Shown here piece after piece: positions 1 through 6,908 of a stretch of 64,000 bases of DNA. The stretch spans positions 124,001 through 188,000 of the forward strand of contig NZ_AUJO01000001.1 in the NCBI RefSeq assembly GCF_000424265.1. Direction: 5' to 3'. Under the pieces are notes generated by a model that saw only the letters and a program-made list of their open reading frames with translations, searched no databases and was not told the DNA's origin. Numbering within the stretch: position 1 is the first letter of the stretch; every line of letters begins with the position of its first letter. The position numbers were made by a program, and so were the translations under genes. The DNA comes from Butyrivibrio sp. WCD3002. Its GTDB lineage: Bacteria > Bacillota > Clostridia > Lachnospirales > Lachnospiraceae.

Positions 1-2
1 TT

Positions 3-1670
3 ATGAAGACAATCAAAGAAACTTTCTTACTTTTCATCACATCCATGATGTGTATTTTTTCTGTGTTTGTGTGTTCATCCATTGTATCCAAAGCGGCGTC
101 AAATGAAGCAGCGACTGAGGTTCGATTCGAAGGAGATCATGTTCACTTCAAAACAATATCAGAAGGTTATTATGCCTGCATGATAGCAAACAGCCAAAAT
201 GGAAGCAAAGATAAAATCTTTTTTTACGGGTATATTTCCGGCTCTAACTTAGACAACCCGCGCCTTGGAACCTTTCAGAATGTTTCGCTTAAGGCAAATG
301 AAACTATTGATTACAAAGGAAGCTGGAAGTATAACCAGCTGGGGAAGATGACTTTGTATGTTTTATATTCATCCGAACCCATTACACTTTCTTCAAATAA
401 GGCATACATAAGTGATTATAAAAAGAATTCCAAATTAAGAATTTCTGAGTATTCAACGACTATCAGCAAGAAAACACCTATGGCAAAGGATTATATTGTA
501 GGAAAAGAAGTTGGTGTTAAAAACACGTACGTATCTTTCAAGGCTGTGTCATCGGATTTGATTGCTGAGTATTACAGCTCTCCTTCAAGAATTGAAGCAG
601 GTTGTACTGTAAAGTTTTTTTTGACAAACAACGAATTTGTTATCAGAACCATGTCAAGTGATCTGAACAGCTGCGCAAACTCTGATTCTGTGAAGATAAA
701 GTTAAAGGATATACCAGGTAGGTACAATGTTACCCTGTCTTATACCGGTGGGGGAGGTTTTGCCAGCCTGGATCCCAGGGAAATCAGCAAAACAGACTGG
801 GGTATCAAAGGGGCAAAGTTTAATCTTTATAAGACAACATGTAAAGGATCCAAGTTCAAAGAATGGAAGATTATATCAGGTAAAGCGACAATAACCAATG
901 ATACTCTTGTTCTTACAGATTCAGATGTTGAAATTCAAGCAGTTTTTGAAAGAGATCCTGATTATGCCCCTTCAGAGCCTGAAAAACCCATGTGCACAGT
1001 AGGCTTCGATCCAAATGGCGGAAGCGGAACCATGAAAAGAATATCTGTTGAGCAGGGATCATATTACACATTGCCGTCATGCACATTTATAGCTCCTAAA
1101 GGCAAAGAATTTGATAGGTGGGACATGGGTGAACCGGGTTCAAAAATCAGGATTACCGGATTGACAGTACTACAGGCTTTGTGGAAAGATAGAACGGTAG
1201 AAGAGCCGGAACCGGCAAAAGATCCCGAGCCATCAGAAAATTCTGGGCCATTAGATAATTCCAAAACAACAGAAAAGCCCGAAACATCAACTCAGACCGA
1301 GGGGGCTCCTAAAGTAAAGGAAACACCCACTTCCCATGAAGCTGAATCGGCAGCTTCCGAGGATATCGATTCAAAACAAAAGACCACGAAGTTCTCAAAG
1401 CTCACAGCCCAAAAGAATAGCATTACTCTTAAATGGAAGAAGCAGACTAAGGGCGGAATCAAGGGCTATGAGATTCAGTATAGTACAGATAAAGGTTTCT
1501 CAAAAAATATAAAAACCGTAACTGTAAGTAATGCAAAAACGACATCAAAAACAATAAAGCGTCTGAAATCCGGAAGGAAGTATTATTTCAGAATCCGCAC
1601 CTACAAGAAAGCTGGTTCTGATAAGATATATTCAATATGGAGTAATATCAAAAAGCTGAAAACAAAATAA
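3..1670 (+). CDS. Secreted multidomain surface protein with InlB-type repeat and C-terminal Fn3-like domain
   Basis: This is a 555-residue exported protein of unknown function. A signal peptide covers residues 1-32: a basic start MKTIK, a hydrophobic core, and a cut near SKAAS. The next roughly 290 residues are beta-rich and match no family I recognise. Residues about 330-398 resemble a Listeria/Bacteroides InlB-type repeat, with VGFDPNGGSGT, then GKEFDRWD and LWKD. A Pro/Glu/Ser/Thr-rich linker (about 400-460) looks like a wall-spanning spacer. The last 90 residues form an Fn3-like domain containing GIKGYEIQYSTD and KYYFRIRTY. No LPXTG motif is present. The start lies two bases from the window edge, so its ribosome site is not visible. 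The next gene ends in a near-identical Fn3-like domain, so the two are probably related surface or adhesion proteins. Confidence 0.8.
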   Translation: MKTIKETFLLFITSMMCIFSVFVCSSIVSKAASNEAATEVRFEGDHVHFKTISEGYYACMIANSQNGSKDKIFFYGYISGSNLDNPRLGTFQNVSLKANETIDYKGSWKYNQLGKMTLYVLYSSEPITLSSNKAYISDYKKNSKLRISEYSTTISKKTPMAKDYIVGKEVGVKNTYVSFKAVSSDLIAEYYSSPSRIEAGCTVKFFLTNNEFVIRTMSSDLNSCANSDSVKIKLKDIPGRYNVTLSYTGGGGFASLDPREISKTDWGIKGAKFNLYKTTCKGSKFKEWKIISGKATITNDTLVLTDSDVEIQAVFERDPDYAPSEPEKPMCTVGFDPNGGSGTMKRISVEQGSYYTLPSCTFIAPKGKEFDRWDMGEPGSKIRITGLTVLQALWKDRTVEEPEPAKDPEPSENSGPLDNSKTTEKPETSTQTEGAPKVKETPTSHEAESAASEDIDSKQKTTKFSKLTAQKNSITLKWKKQTKGGIKGYEIQYSTDKGFSKNIKTVTVSNAKTTSKTIKRLKSGRKYYFRIRTYKKAGSDKIYSIWSNIKKLKTK

Positions 1671-1692
1671 TATCATGGGAGATGCATAAATA

Positions 1693-1734
1693 AAGCCATT
1701 GAAGAGTATGAAATGATACTTTTCGATGGCTTTT
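1693..1734 (+). terminator. Rho-independent terminator after the first surface protein gene
   Basis: A 17-bp stem, AAGCCATTGAAGAGTAT against ATACTTTTCGATGGCTT, has G-T pairs and a 6-base loop. It is followed by a short T run and lies 20 bases after the stop codon. Confidence 0.85.
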
Positions 1735-1887
1735 AATTCGTTTAATTATTTTTTTGGCGATAATTAATATGCAATTAAGATATGGGGCGTAAAATTATAG
1801 AAATGAAAAGTTGATTAAACTTTTAGTGATGCGTTTAAGGAGGATTTTATATCTAGAGGAAACAGCAGAGCATTATGGTTAACAAAT

Positions 1888-3396
1888 TTGATAAGAAGGG
1901 TAATGTGTATGAGTATAGTAATGGCACTTTTCCTGATAGCATTCAGTACTAGTGCCAAGGCAAGTGGAAACTGGTATGAGGATTTTGTTTATACTTTGGA
2001 TTCTCAGAATCATAAACTGGTTATTACAGCACTTTCAGATAAGGGGAAGAAAGCTTCAGAATTGACAATAGAAGCTACAGCCACAATTAGTGGAGTACAA
2101 TATGCAACCATACTCGGCGATGAAAATCAGAATGAATATAATCACTTTAAGTTTTATGGATCTAATTCCGGATATAACCTAAAGAAAATAACCATCAAGG
2201 ATGGCGTTACTATACATGGTTATAGCTATCCTAACGAAAACCCATTAATATCGGACGGTTATTTACAGTGCTTTGATTATTTCAAAGACCTGAATAATCT
2301 TGAAACGCTAATAATTGGTAATGTTGATACAACGGCTATTAAAAGGATGACAGGATTGTTTAGCGGTTGTTCCAAACTTACAACACTTGATCTTAGCGGG
2401 TTGGATACACAAAATGTTATATATTTTAGCGATATGTTTAGGGGATGTTCATCACTCACAACAATAACCTTTGGAACATTTAACACTGGAAATGCATTAT
2501 ATATGAGCAGTATGTTCGAAGGATGTTCGTCGCTTACTTCACTGGATATTCACGGCTTTAATACAGCAAAAGTAAGAAGTATGTATAATATGTTTTCTGA
2601 TTGTTCATCTTTAGCGACACTTAATATGTCCGGACTGGATGTATCAAAAGTTGAGGATATAGATGATATTTTTTTTAGATGTCCGTTAGTAAACTTATCT
2701 TTGGGAAATCATTCAGAGGCTTATGTATATGATCTGACAGGATTCACAGGTATTTCTGAACCTTGTATATTTAGTGGTTTTACCGGAAAGGAGTTGTATT
2801 TACCGGTAGTAGGTCTTGGAGACACTGATTTAAGCAGCTGTGATTATATTTATTATGCAGGTAATGCACAGCAGTGGGCTGCTCTAAATAACACAACCAA
2901 AGCTACAGCAACAATAGTATTTGGCGCTGATACCACGCAGCAAAATGATGATGAAAATGGTGACCAAAACGGCAACCAGGGCGGAGACAAGAATAACACT
3001 AATGGTGGCCAGCAGGATAAAAATCAAACCACAACTGATGATCAGACTCAAAATCCTGTAAGTCCTACGAACGAAGAAAAGAAGGAAATAATAGATAAAA
3101 AGCAGGTTAAGACTTCTGTTTCAAAGGTAAAAGCAGGAAAAAAATCATTTATTGTTACATGGAAAAAACAGACTTCAAATGGAATAAAGGGGTACGAGAT
3201 TCAGTACAGTACAAATAAGAAGTTCAAGAAGGACGTCGAGATTGTATCAATTGGCAAGAATAAGACTACTTCAAAGAAAATTAAAGGACTTAAGTCAGGA
3301 AAGAAGTACTATGTAAGAGTCAGAACATATAAGATATCTAATTCTAACAGGGTATATTCTAAGTGGAGTAAAACCAAAAACATAACTGTTCGATGA
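1888..3396 (+). CDS. Secreted BspA-like protein with DUF285 repeats and C-terminal Fn3-like domain
   Basis: This is an exported surface protein. A signal peptide (IRRVMCMSIVMALFLIAFSTSAKAS) precedes a domain with four or more DUF285-type repeats of about 24 residues. These carry the motif M..MF.GCSSLT.LD.SG.DT..V, at residues about 125-260. A linker rich in Asn/Gln/Gly/Asp (about 350-395) leads to an Fn3-like domain closely matching the C-terminus of the preceding gene (GIKGYEIQYSTNK, KYYVRVRTYK). Start choice is uncertain. TTG 1888 is the first usual start in frame but has no good ribosome site. A strong AAGGAGG at 1837-1843 sits 5 bases before an in-frame ATA at 1849, which would add 13 residues (SRGNSRALWLTNL). 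DUF285 proteins are common surface proteins of Firmicutes and often mobile within genomes. Confidence 0.8.
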   Translation: MIRRVMCMSIVMALFLIAFSTSAKASGNWYEDFVYTLDSQNHKLVITALSDKGKKASELTIEATATISGVQYATILGDENQNEYNHFKFYGSNSGYNLKKITIKDGVTIHGYSYPNENPLISDGYLQCFDYFKDLNNLETLIIGNVDTTAIKRMTGLFSGCSKLTTLDLSGLDTQNVIYFSDMFRGCSSLTTITFGTFNTGNALYMSSMFEGCSSLTSLDIHGFNTAKVRSMYNMFSDCSSLATLNMSGLDVSKVEDIDDIFFRCPLVNLSLGNHSEAYVYDLTGFTGISEPCIFSGFTGKELYLPVVGLGDTDLSSCDYIYYAGNAQQWAALNNTTKATATIVFGADTTQQNDDENGDQNGNQGGDKNNTNGGQQDKNQTTTDDQTQNPVSPTNEEKKEIIDKKQVKTSVSKVKAGKKSFIVTWKKQTSNGIKGYEIQYSTNKKFKKDVEIVSIGKNKTTSKKIKGLKSGKKYYVRVRTYKISNSNRVYSKWSKTKNITVR

Positions 3397-3544
3397 TCCT
3401 ACAAAGGCTAAGATTACACAAAATAAGAATGAAATTAGCTATGACAAGCTTAAGAAAAAAGCCCAGAAGGTAACCATTAAAATTGCAAGATCTAAAGGAA
3501 AGTTTAAAAAGACTACACAGACTGTGAAAATCATCGTTAAATAA
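3392..3544 (+). pseudogene. Orphan C-terminal fragment of a surface protein
   Basis: An open 50-codon stretch runs in the +1 frame relative to the preceding gene's end. It reads DDPTKAKITQNKNEIS, continues through YDKLKKKAQKVTIK, and ends TVKIIVK before TAA at 3542. It has no start codon or ribosome site. Its Lys-rich beta pattern resembles the last repeat of Lachnospiraceae cell-surface proteins. It is probably the 3' end of a decayed gene, or a domain lost from the upstream gene by frameshift. Confidence 0.5.
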
Positions 3545-3637
3545 TTCCATTTGCATTTTGCTTCGAATATGTTTTGATGTTTTACGTCTGATAGAGCCGC
3601 TATGTTACCGAAACATATGATGCTTTATCATGGATAC

Positions 3638-3680
3638 AAATGCGAGGAATCCGCTTAAACTGTGGATTCCTCGCATTTAA
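3638..3680 (+). terminator. Terminator hairpin after the surface-protein remnants
   Basis: A 17-bp stem, AAATGCGAGGAATCCGC against GTGGATTCCTCGCATTT, with one G-T pair and a 7-base loop. The 3' side ends in TTTAAT rather than a long T run. The symmetry suggests it can work on both strands. Confidence 0.7.
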
Positions 3681-3783
3681 TATTCTTACAGATAAAGCTC
3701 TGACTATCAAAAATCCAAAAAGTTATTTTTTTATCAATTTAATTAAAGTATAATAAAACGGTTGAGGGGACAATATGACATAG

Positions 3784-3846
3784 AGACCTTCCTATAAGAG
3801 TATGCTGAAAAAGGCCGGCGCATCAAAGAAGGCTAAATTCAAATAA
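3784..3846 (+). pseudogene. Relic of a BspA/LRR_5-type protein C-terminus
   Basis: A 20-codon fragment reads RPSYKSMLKKAGASKKAKFK and then stops at TAA 3844, immediately before the ribosome site of the C11 protease. The pattern YK..LKKAG..KKAK.K is typical of the last residues of Lachnospiraceae leucine-rich-repeat surface proteins. A stop codon just upstream in frame and the lack of any larger reading frame argue for a decayed gene. A 14-codon reading from ATG 3802 is possible but unlikely to be functional. Confidence 0.4.
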
Positions 3847-3856
3847 TGAGGGGATT

Positions 3857-5560
3857 ATGTGGCGTAAATTAAAAAAGATCACTGTTACAATACTGGCGGT
3901 ACTTGGTGTACTTTTCATAATCATTATGCTTATGCCTGATGATGAGGAGTCGGAGGATCGTCCGAGAGAAGAGGCGGATGTTATTGCTGCCGTGGAGGAG
4001 AGTGCTTCAACCGAAAGTGTGTCAAAAGAAAAGGAAGGTCCGTCTAAGGAGAAGGGGGCTGCTGAGGCATCCTCTGCGAATGTAGAGAGTATTTCTGTTG
4101 GAACCGAGGCAAAATCAGCTACCGTTATGATATACATGAACGGCTCTGATCTTGAGACCAATGCAGGAGAAGCCACGGATGATATTGCGGAGATGATCTC
4201 GTCCGGAATCGGAGATAATGTCAATGTAATAATCCAGACCATGGGAACTAAGGAATGGCAGAATTACGGCATTTCATCAAAGACAGCCCAGACCTATAAG
4301 ATTGAGAACGGAGATCTTAAGCTTGTGAGAGATAAGCTGGGACAGCTTGACTGCACCTCAAAGGATACTCTGTCAGAATTTATCGGCTTTTGTAAAGATA
4401 ATTACGCTGCTGAGCGCTACATCTTTATTTTCTGGGATCATGGCGGCGGTCCGGTTTACGGATTTGGATATGATGAGTGGCAGTCTCAGGATTCGAGCCT
4501 TACTATTGCTGAGATGGCGGCTGCTTTTTCAGAACACAGCGATATATATTTTGATGTTATAGGCATGGACTGCTGCATTATGGCTAATCTTGAGACCTGT
4601 TATGCGCTGTCTCCCTTTTGCAGATACACTGTTTTATCAGAGGATTTTGAGTCCGGACTTGGCTGGAGCTATACGGGCTGGATGAAGAAATTTGAAGAGA
4701 ATCCCGGAATTTCTGCACCGCTTCTTGGAAAAAACATAATAGATGACATCATAAGCGATAACGAGGACAGCTTTGGCGGCGATTCAGCCTGCCTTGGACT
4801 TTTTAACGAGTCCACGGCAAGAAATCTTTTTACAGCATGGAAGGCCTATGCTTACAAAAATGAAGATGCTCTACTTAATAAGAACTACAGTAAAATTCAC
4901 ATGGCAAAGGGCCGTTCAAGCAAAGGCTTTTGGGACATGTGGGGATTTGATGAAAGTGATGTAACCCTGTCTGACTACTACATAAGTGACATTCTTGCGC
5001 TTGTGGAGGGAATTGACAATAGCAGTGATGAGGCAAAAGCACTTATGTCTGCTCTGAAGGCAGCTGTTGCCTACTATGGTCATACCTCAGATAAAAACGA
5101 GCTGACAGGATTATCGGTATCTCTTCCCTATGGCGATTCATATTTTTATGAGCAGCTGAAAAGCGTCTATAAAGATATAGATTTTGATGAAGAATACATA
5201 GATTGGCTCTCAAGATTTGTATCCACAGACAGCTACGAGGATTACTACAATTATGACAGCTTTGAAGACAGCTGGGATGGCTGGGGCGCCTATGAGGATG
5301 AGTACGGTTGTAATATAAGTGGCGGCGGCTCCTGTGAGTATGGCTATGACTATGATTCAGGTGATTATTACGGCTATCAGGATGAATGGGAGGAAGATAA
5401 CTGGATTTACGACTATGAAGAGGAAATCTGGTATCTCTATGAAAACGGAACCCTTTATCTCTATGACGACAAGACGGATACAACCTACTACTATGATGAG
5501 GATACAGATGAGGTATTCTACTATGATGAGAGTGCGGATGATTGGTTCCTTGTAGAATGA
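3857..5560 (+). CDS. Membrane-anchored clostripain-family (C11) cysteine protease
   Basis: This is a predicted extracellular cysteine endopeptidase of family C11 (clostripain-like, usually Arg/Lys-specific). An N-terminal membrane segment (residues 8-26) is followed by an acidic Ser/Glu/Lys linker to about 86. The catalytic domain begins at ATVMIYMNGSDLE. The catalytic His lies in FWDHGGG (H195) and the catalytic Cys in GMDCCIMA (C240 by comparison with DxC of the family). After the protease domain (to about 455) comes a roughly 110-residue tail extremely rich in Tyr, Asp, Glu and Trp, with no family match. ATG 3857 follows GAGGGG at the usual spacing. The gene is flanked upstream by surface-protein relics and downstream by the pheS leader, and is probably monocistronic. 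Confidence 0.88.
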   Translation: MWRKLKKITVTILAVLGVLFIIIMLMPDDEESEDRPREEADVIAAVEESASTESVSKEKEGPSKEKGAAEASSANVESISVGTEAKSATVMIYMNGSDLETNAGEATDDIAEMISSGIGDNVNVIIQTMGTKEWQNYGISSKTAQTYKIENGDLKLVRDKLGQLDCTSKDTLSEFIGFCKDNYAAERYIFIFWDHGGGPVYGFGYDEWQSQDSSLTIAEMAAAFSEHSDIYFDVIGMDCCIMANLETCYALSPFCRYTVLSEDFESGLGWSYTGWMKKFEENPGISAPLLGKNIIDDIISDNEDSFGGDSACLGLFNESTARNLFTAWKAYAYKNEDALLNKNYSKIHMAKGRSSKGFWDMWGFDESDVTLSDYYISDILALVEGIDNSSDEAKALMSALKAAVAYYGHTSDKNELTGLSVSLPYGDSYFYEQLKSVYKDIDFDEEYIDWLSRFVSTDSYEDYYNYDSFEDSWDGWGAYEDEYGCNISGGGSCEYGYDYDSGDYYGYQDEWEEDNWIYDYEEEIWYLYENGTLYLYDDKTDTTYYYDEDTDEVFYYDESADDWFLVE

Positions 5561-5587
5561 TGCTTTGAGATTTGAAGCTAAGGTGTC

Positions 5588-5616
5588 TTGACTTTTCACT
5601 ATCCCATCGTTAAACT
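5588..5616 (+). promoter_or_regulatory. Promoter of the pheST leader
   Basis: TTGACT, 17 bases, then TAAACT. The predicted start near 5623 places the whole T-box element in the transcript. Confidence 0.65.
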
Positions 5617-5848
5617 ATTGTGAAGAGCGTTGAGGATGTGGGGAATATCCCCGGGATGTTCTGTTTTCCATACAGAGAGATGAGTCACTGGCTGAGAGCT
5701 CATCAGGTAAAGGCAGTTCGGAAATTTCGCATCGGAGCTACAATTTAATGAAATTAAGTGTCTGCCATGTTTTTTGTGGCAGGAATCAGGGTGGTACCGC
5801 GGATTATATTCGTCCCTTACATCTAAAAGATGTGAGGGACTTTTTTAT
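5617..5848 (+). promoter_or_regulatory. Phenylalanine T-box riboswitch with leader terminator
   Basis: This is a tRNA-sensing leader controlling pheST. The conserved T-box AGGGTGGTACCGCGG lies at 5788-5802. Its TGGT pairs with a tRNA end carrying discriminator A, as tRNA-Phe does. Stem I contains an AGAGAG motif near 5667 and a GCTGAGAG distal element near 5683. The likely specifier is TTC (Phe) at 5726-5728, in the setting GAAATTTCGC followed by GGAGCT. The competing terminator is a perfect 12-bp stem, 5812-5823 with 5829-5840, followed by six T. Uncharged tRNA-Phe should favour the antiterminator and read-through into pheS. Confidence 0.93.
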
Positions 5849-5870
5849 CTTTATTTTTCAGGAGGTAAAC

Positions 5871-6893
5871 ATGATTAAAGAGCAATTAGACAAAATCAGG
5901 GAGAGCGCACTTAAGCAGATCGAAGCCACCGAAGGTCTTGATATGCTTAACGACATTCGCGTTAATGTCCTTGGAAAAAAGGGTGAGCTTACAAGCATAC
6001 TTAAGAGTATGAAGGACGTAGCACCTGAGGACAGACCTAAGGTCGGCCAGATGGTAAACGAAGTCAGAGAAGAAATCGAGAAGAGTCTCGAGCATACCAA
6101 AAAGAAAATGGAGGCGGCTGTTCGTGAGGCAAAGCTTGCCAGCGAGACTATAGATGTTACGCTTCCTGCTAAGAAGAATAATGTAGGACATCGTCATCCC
6201 AATACTATTACACTTGAGGATGTTGAGAATGTATTTATCGGAATGGGCTACGAAGTAGCTGAAGGTCCCGAGGTCGAGAAGGATTATTACAACTTCGAGG
6301 CACTTAATATTCCCGCTGATCACCCTGCAAAGGATGAACAGGATACATTCTATATAACAGGAGACCTTCTTCTTCGTACACAGACATCATCCACTCAGGT
6401 TCATGAGATGGAAAAGGGTAAGCTTCCGATTAAGATGATAGCTCCCGGACGTGTATTCAGAGCAGATGAGGTTGATGCAACACACAGCCCCAGCTTCCAC
6501 CAGATTGAGGGACTTGTAATTGATAAGGATATTACCTTTGCTGATCTTAAGGGAACTCTTGCTGAGTTTGCAAAGGAGATCTTCGGTGAGGATGTTAAGG
6601 TTAAATTCCGTCCTCATCACTTCCCCTTCACAGAGCCTTCTGCTGAGATGGATGTAAGCTGCTTCAAGTGTGGCGGTAAGGGCTGCCGTTTCTGTAAGGG
6701 CGAGGGATGGATTGAAATCCTTGGCTGCGGAATGGTACACCCTCACGTTCTTGAGATGAGTGGTATCGATCCCGAAGAGTATACAGGCTTCGCATTCGGT
6801 CTCGGTCTCGAGCGAATCGCAGTACTTAAATATGAAATAGACGATATGAGATTACTTTACGAGAACGACATTCGTTTTCTTGAGCAGTTCTAA
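5871..6893 (+). CDS. pheS: Phenylalanine--tRNA ligase alpha subunit
   Basis: Catalytic alpha subunit of the alpha2-beta2 phenylalanyl-tRNA synthetase, which charges tRNA-Phe in the cytoplasm. It has 340 residues, the usual length. The N-terminal coiled-coil (residues 1-90) binds tRNA. The class II core follows, with motif 2 at [23 protein letters not shown] and motif 3 at [16 protein letters not shown]. The family signature [10 protein letters not shown] is present. The start is ATG 5871 behind a strong CAGGAGG. An in-frame ATG at 5748 lies inside the T-box leader and cannot be the start. pheT begins 15 bases after the stop, so the two form an operon under T-box control. Confidence 0.97.
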   Translation: MIKEQLDKIRESALKQIEATEGLDMLNDIRVNVLGKKGELTSILKSMKDVAPEDRPKVGQMVNEVREEIEKSLEHTKKKMEAAVREAKLASETIDVTLPAKKNNVGHRHPNTITLEDVENVFIGMGYEVAEGPEVEKDYYNFEALNIPADHPAKDEQDTFYITGDLLLRTQTSSTQVHEMEKGKLPIKMIAPGRVFRADEVDATHSPSFHQIEGLVIDKDITFADLKGTLAEFAKEIFGEDVKVKFRPHHFPFTEPSAEMDVSCFKCGGKGCRFCKGEGWIEILGCGMVHPHVLEMSGIDPEEYTGFAFGLGLERIAVLKYEIDDMRLLYENDIRFLEQF

Positions 6894-6908
6894 TTTGGGA
6901 GGTTAAGA

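Noticed and set aside
5043..5483. 146-residue minus-strand His/Arg/Ser-rich reading frame
   Set aside because: It is the antisense image of the Tyr/Asp-rich tail codons of the C11 protease.
5748..5870. N-terminal extension of PheS starting at ATG 5748
   Set aside because: This stretch is the T-box antiterminator and leader terminator; the true start ATG 5871 has a strong ribosome site.
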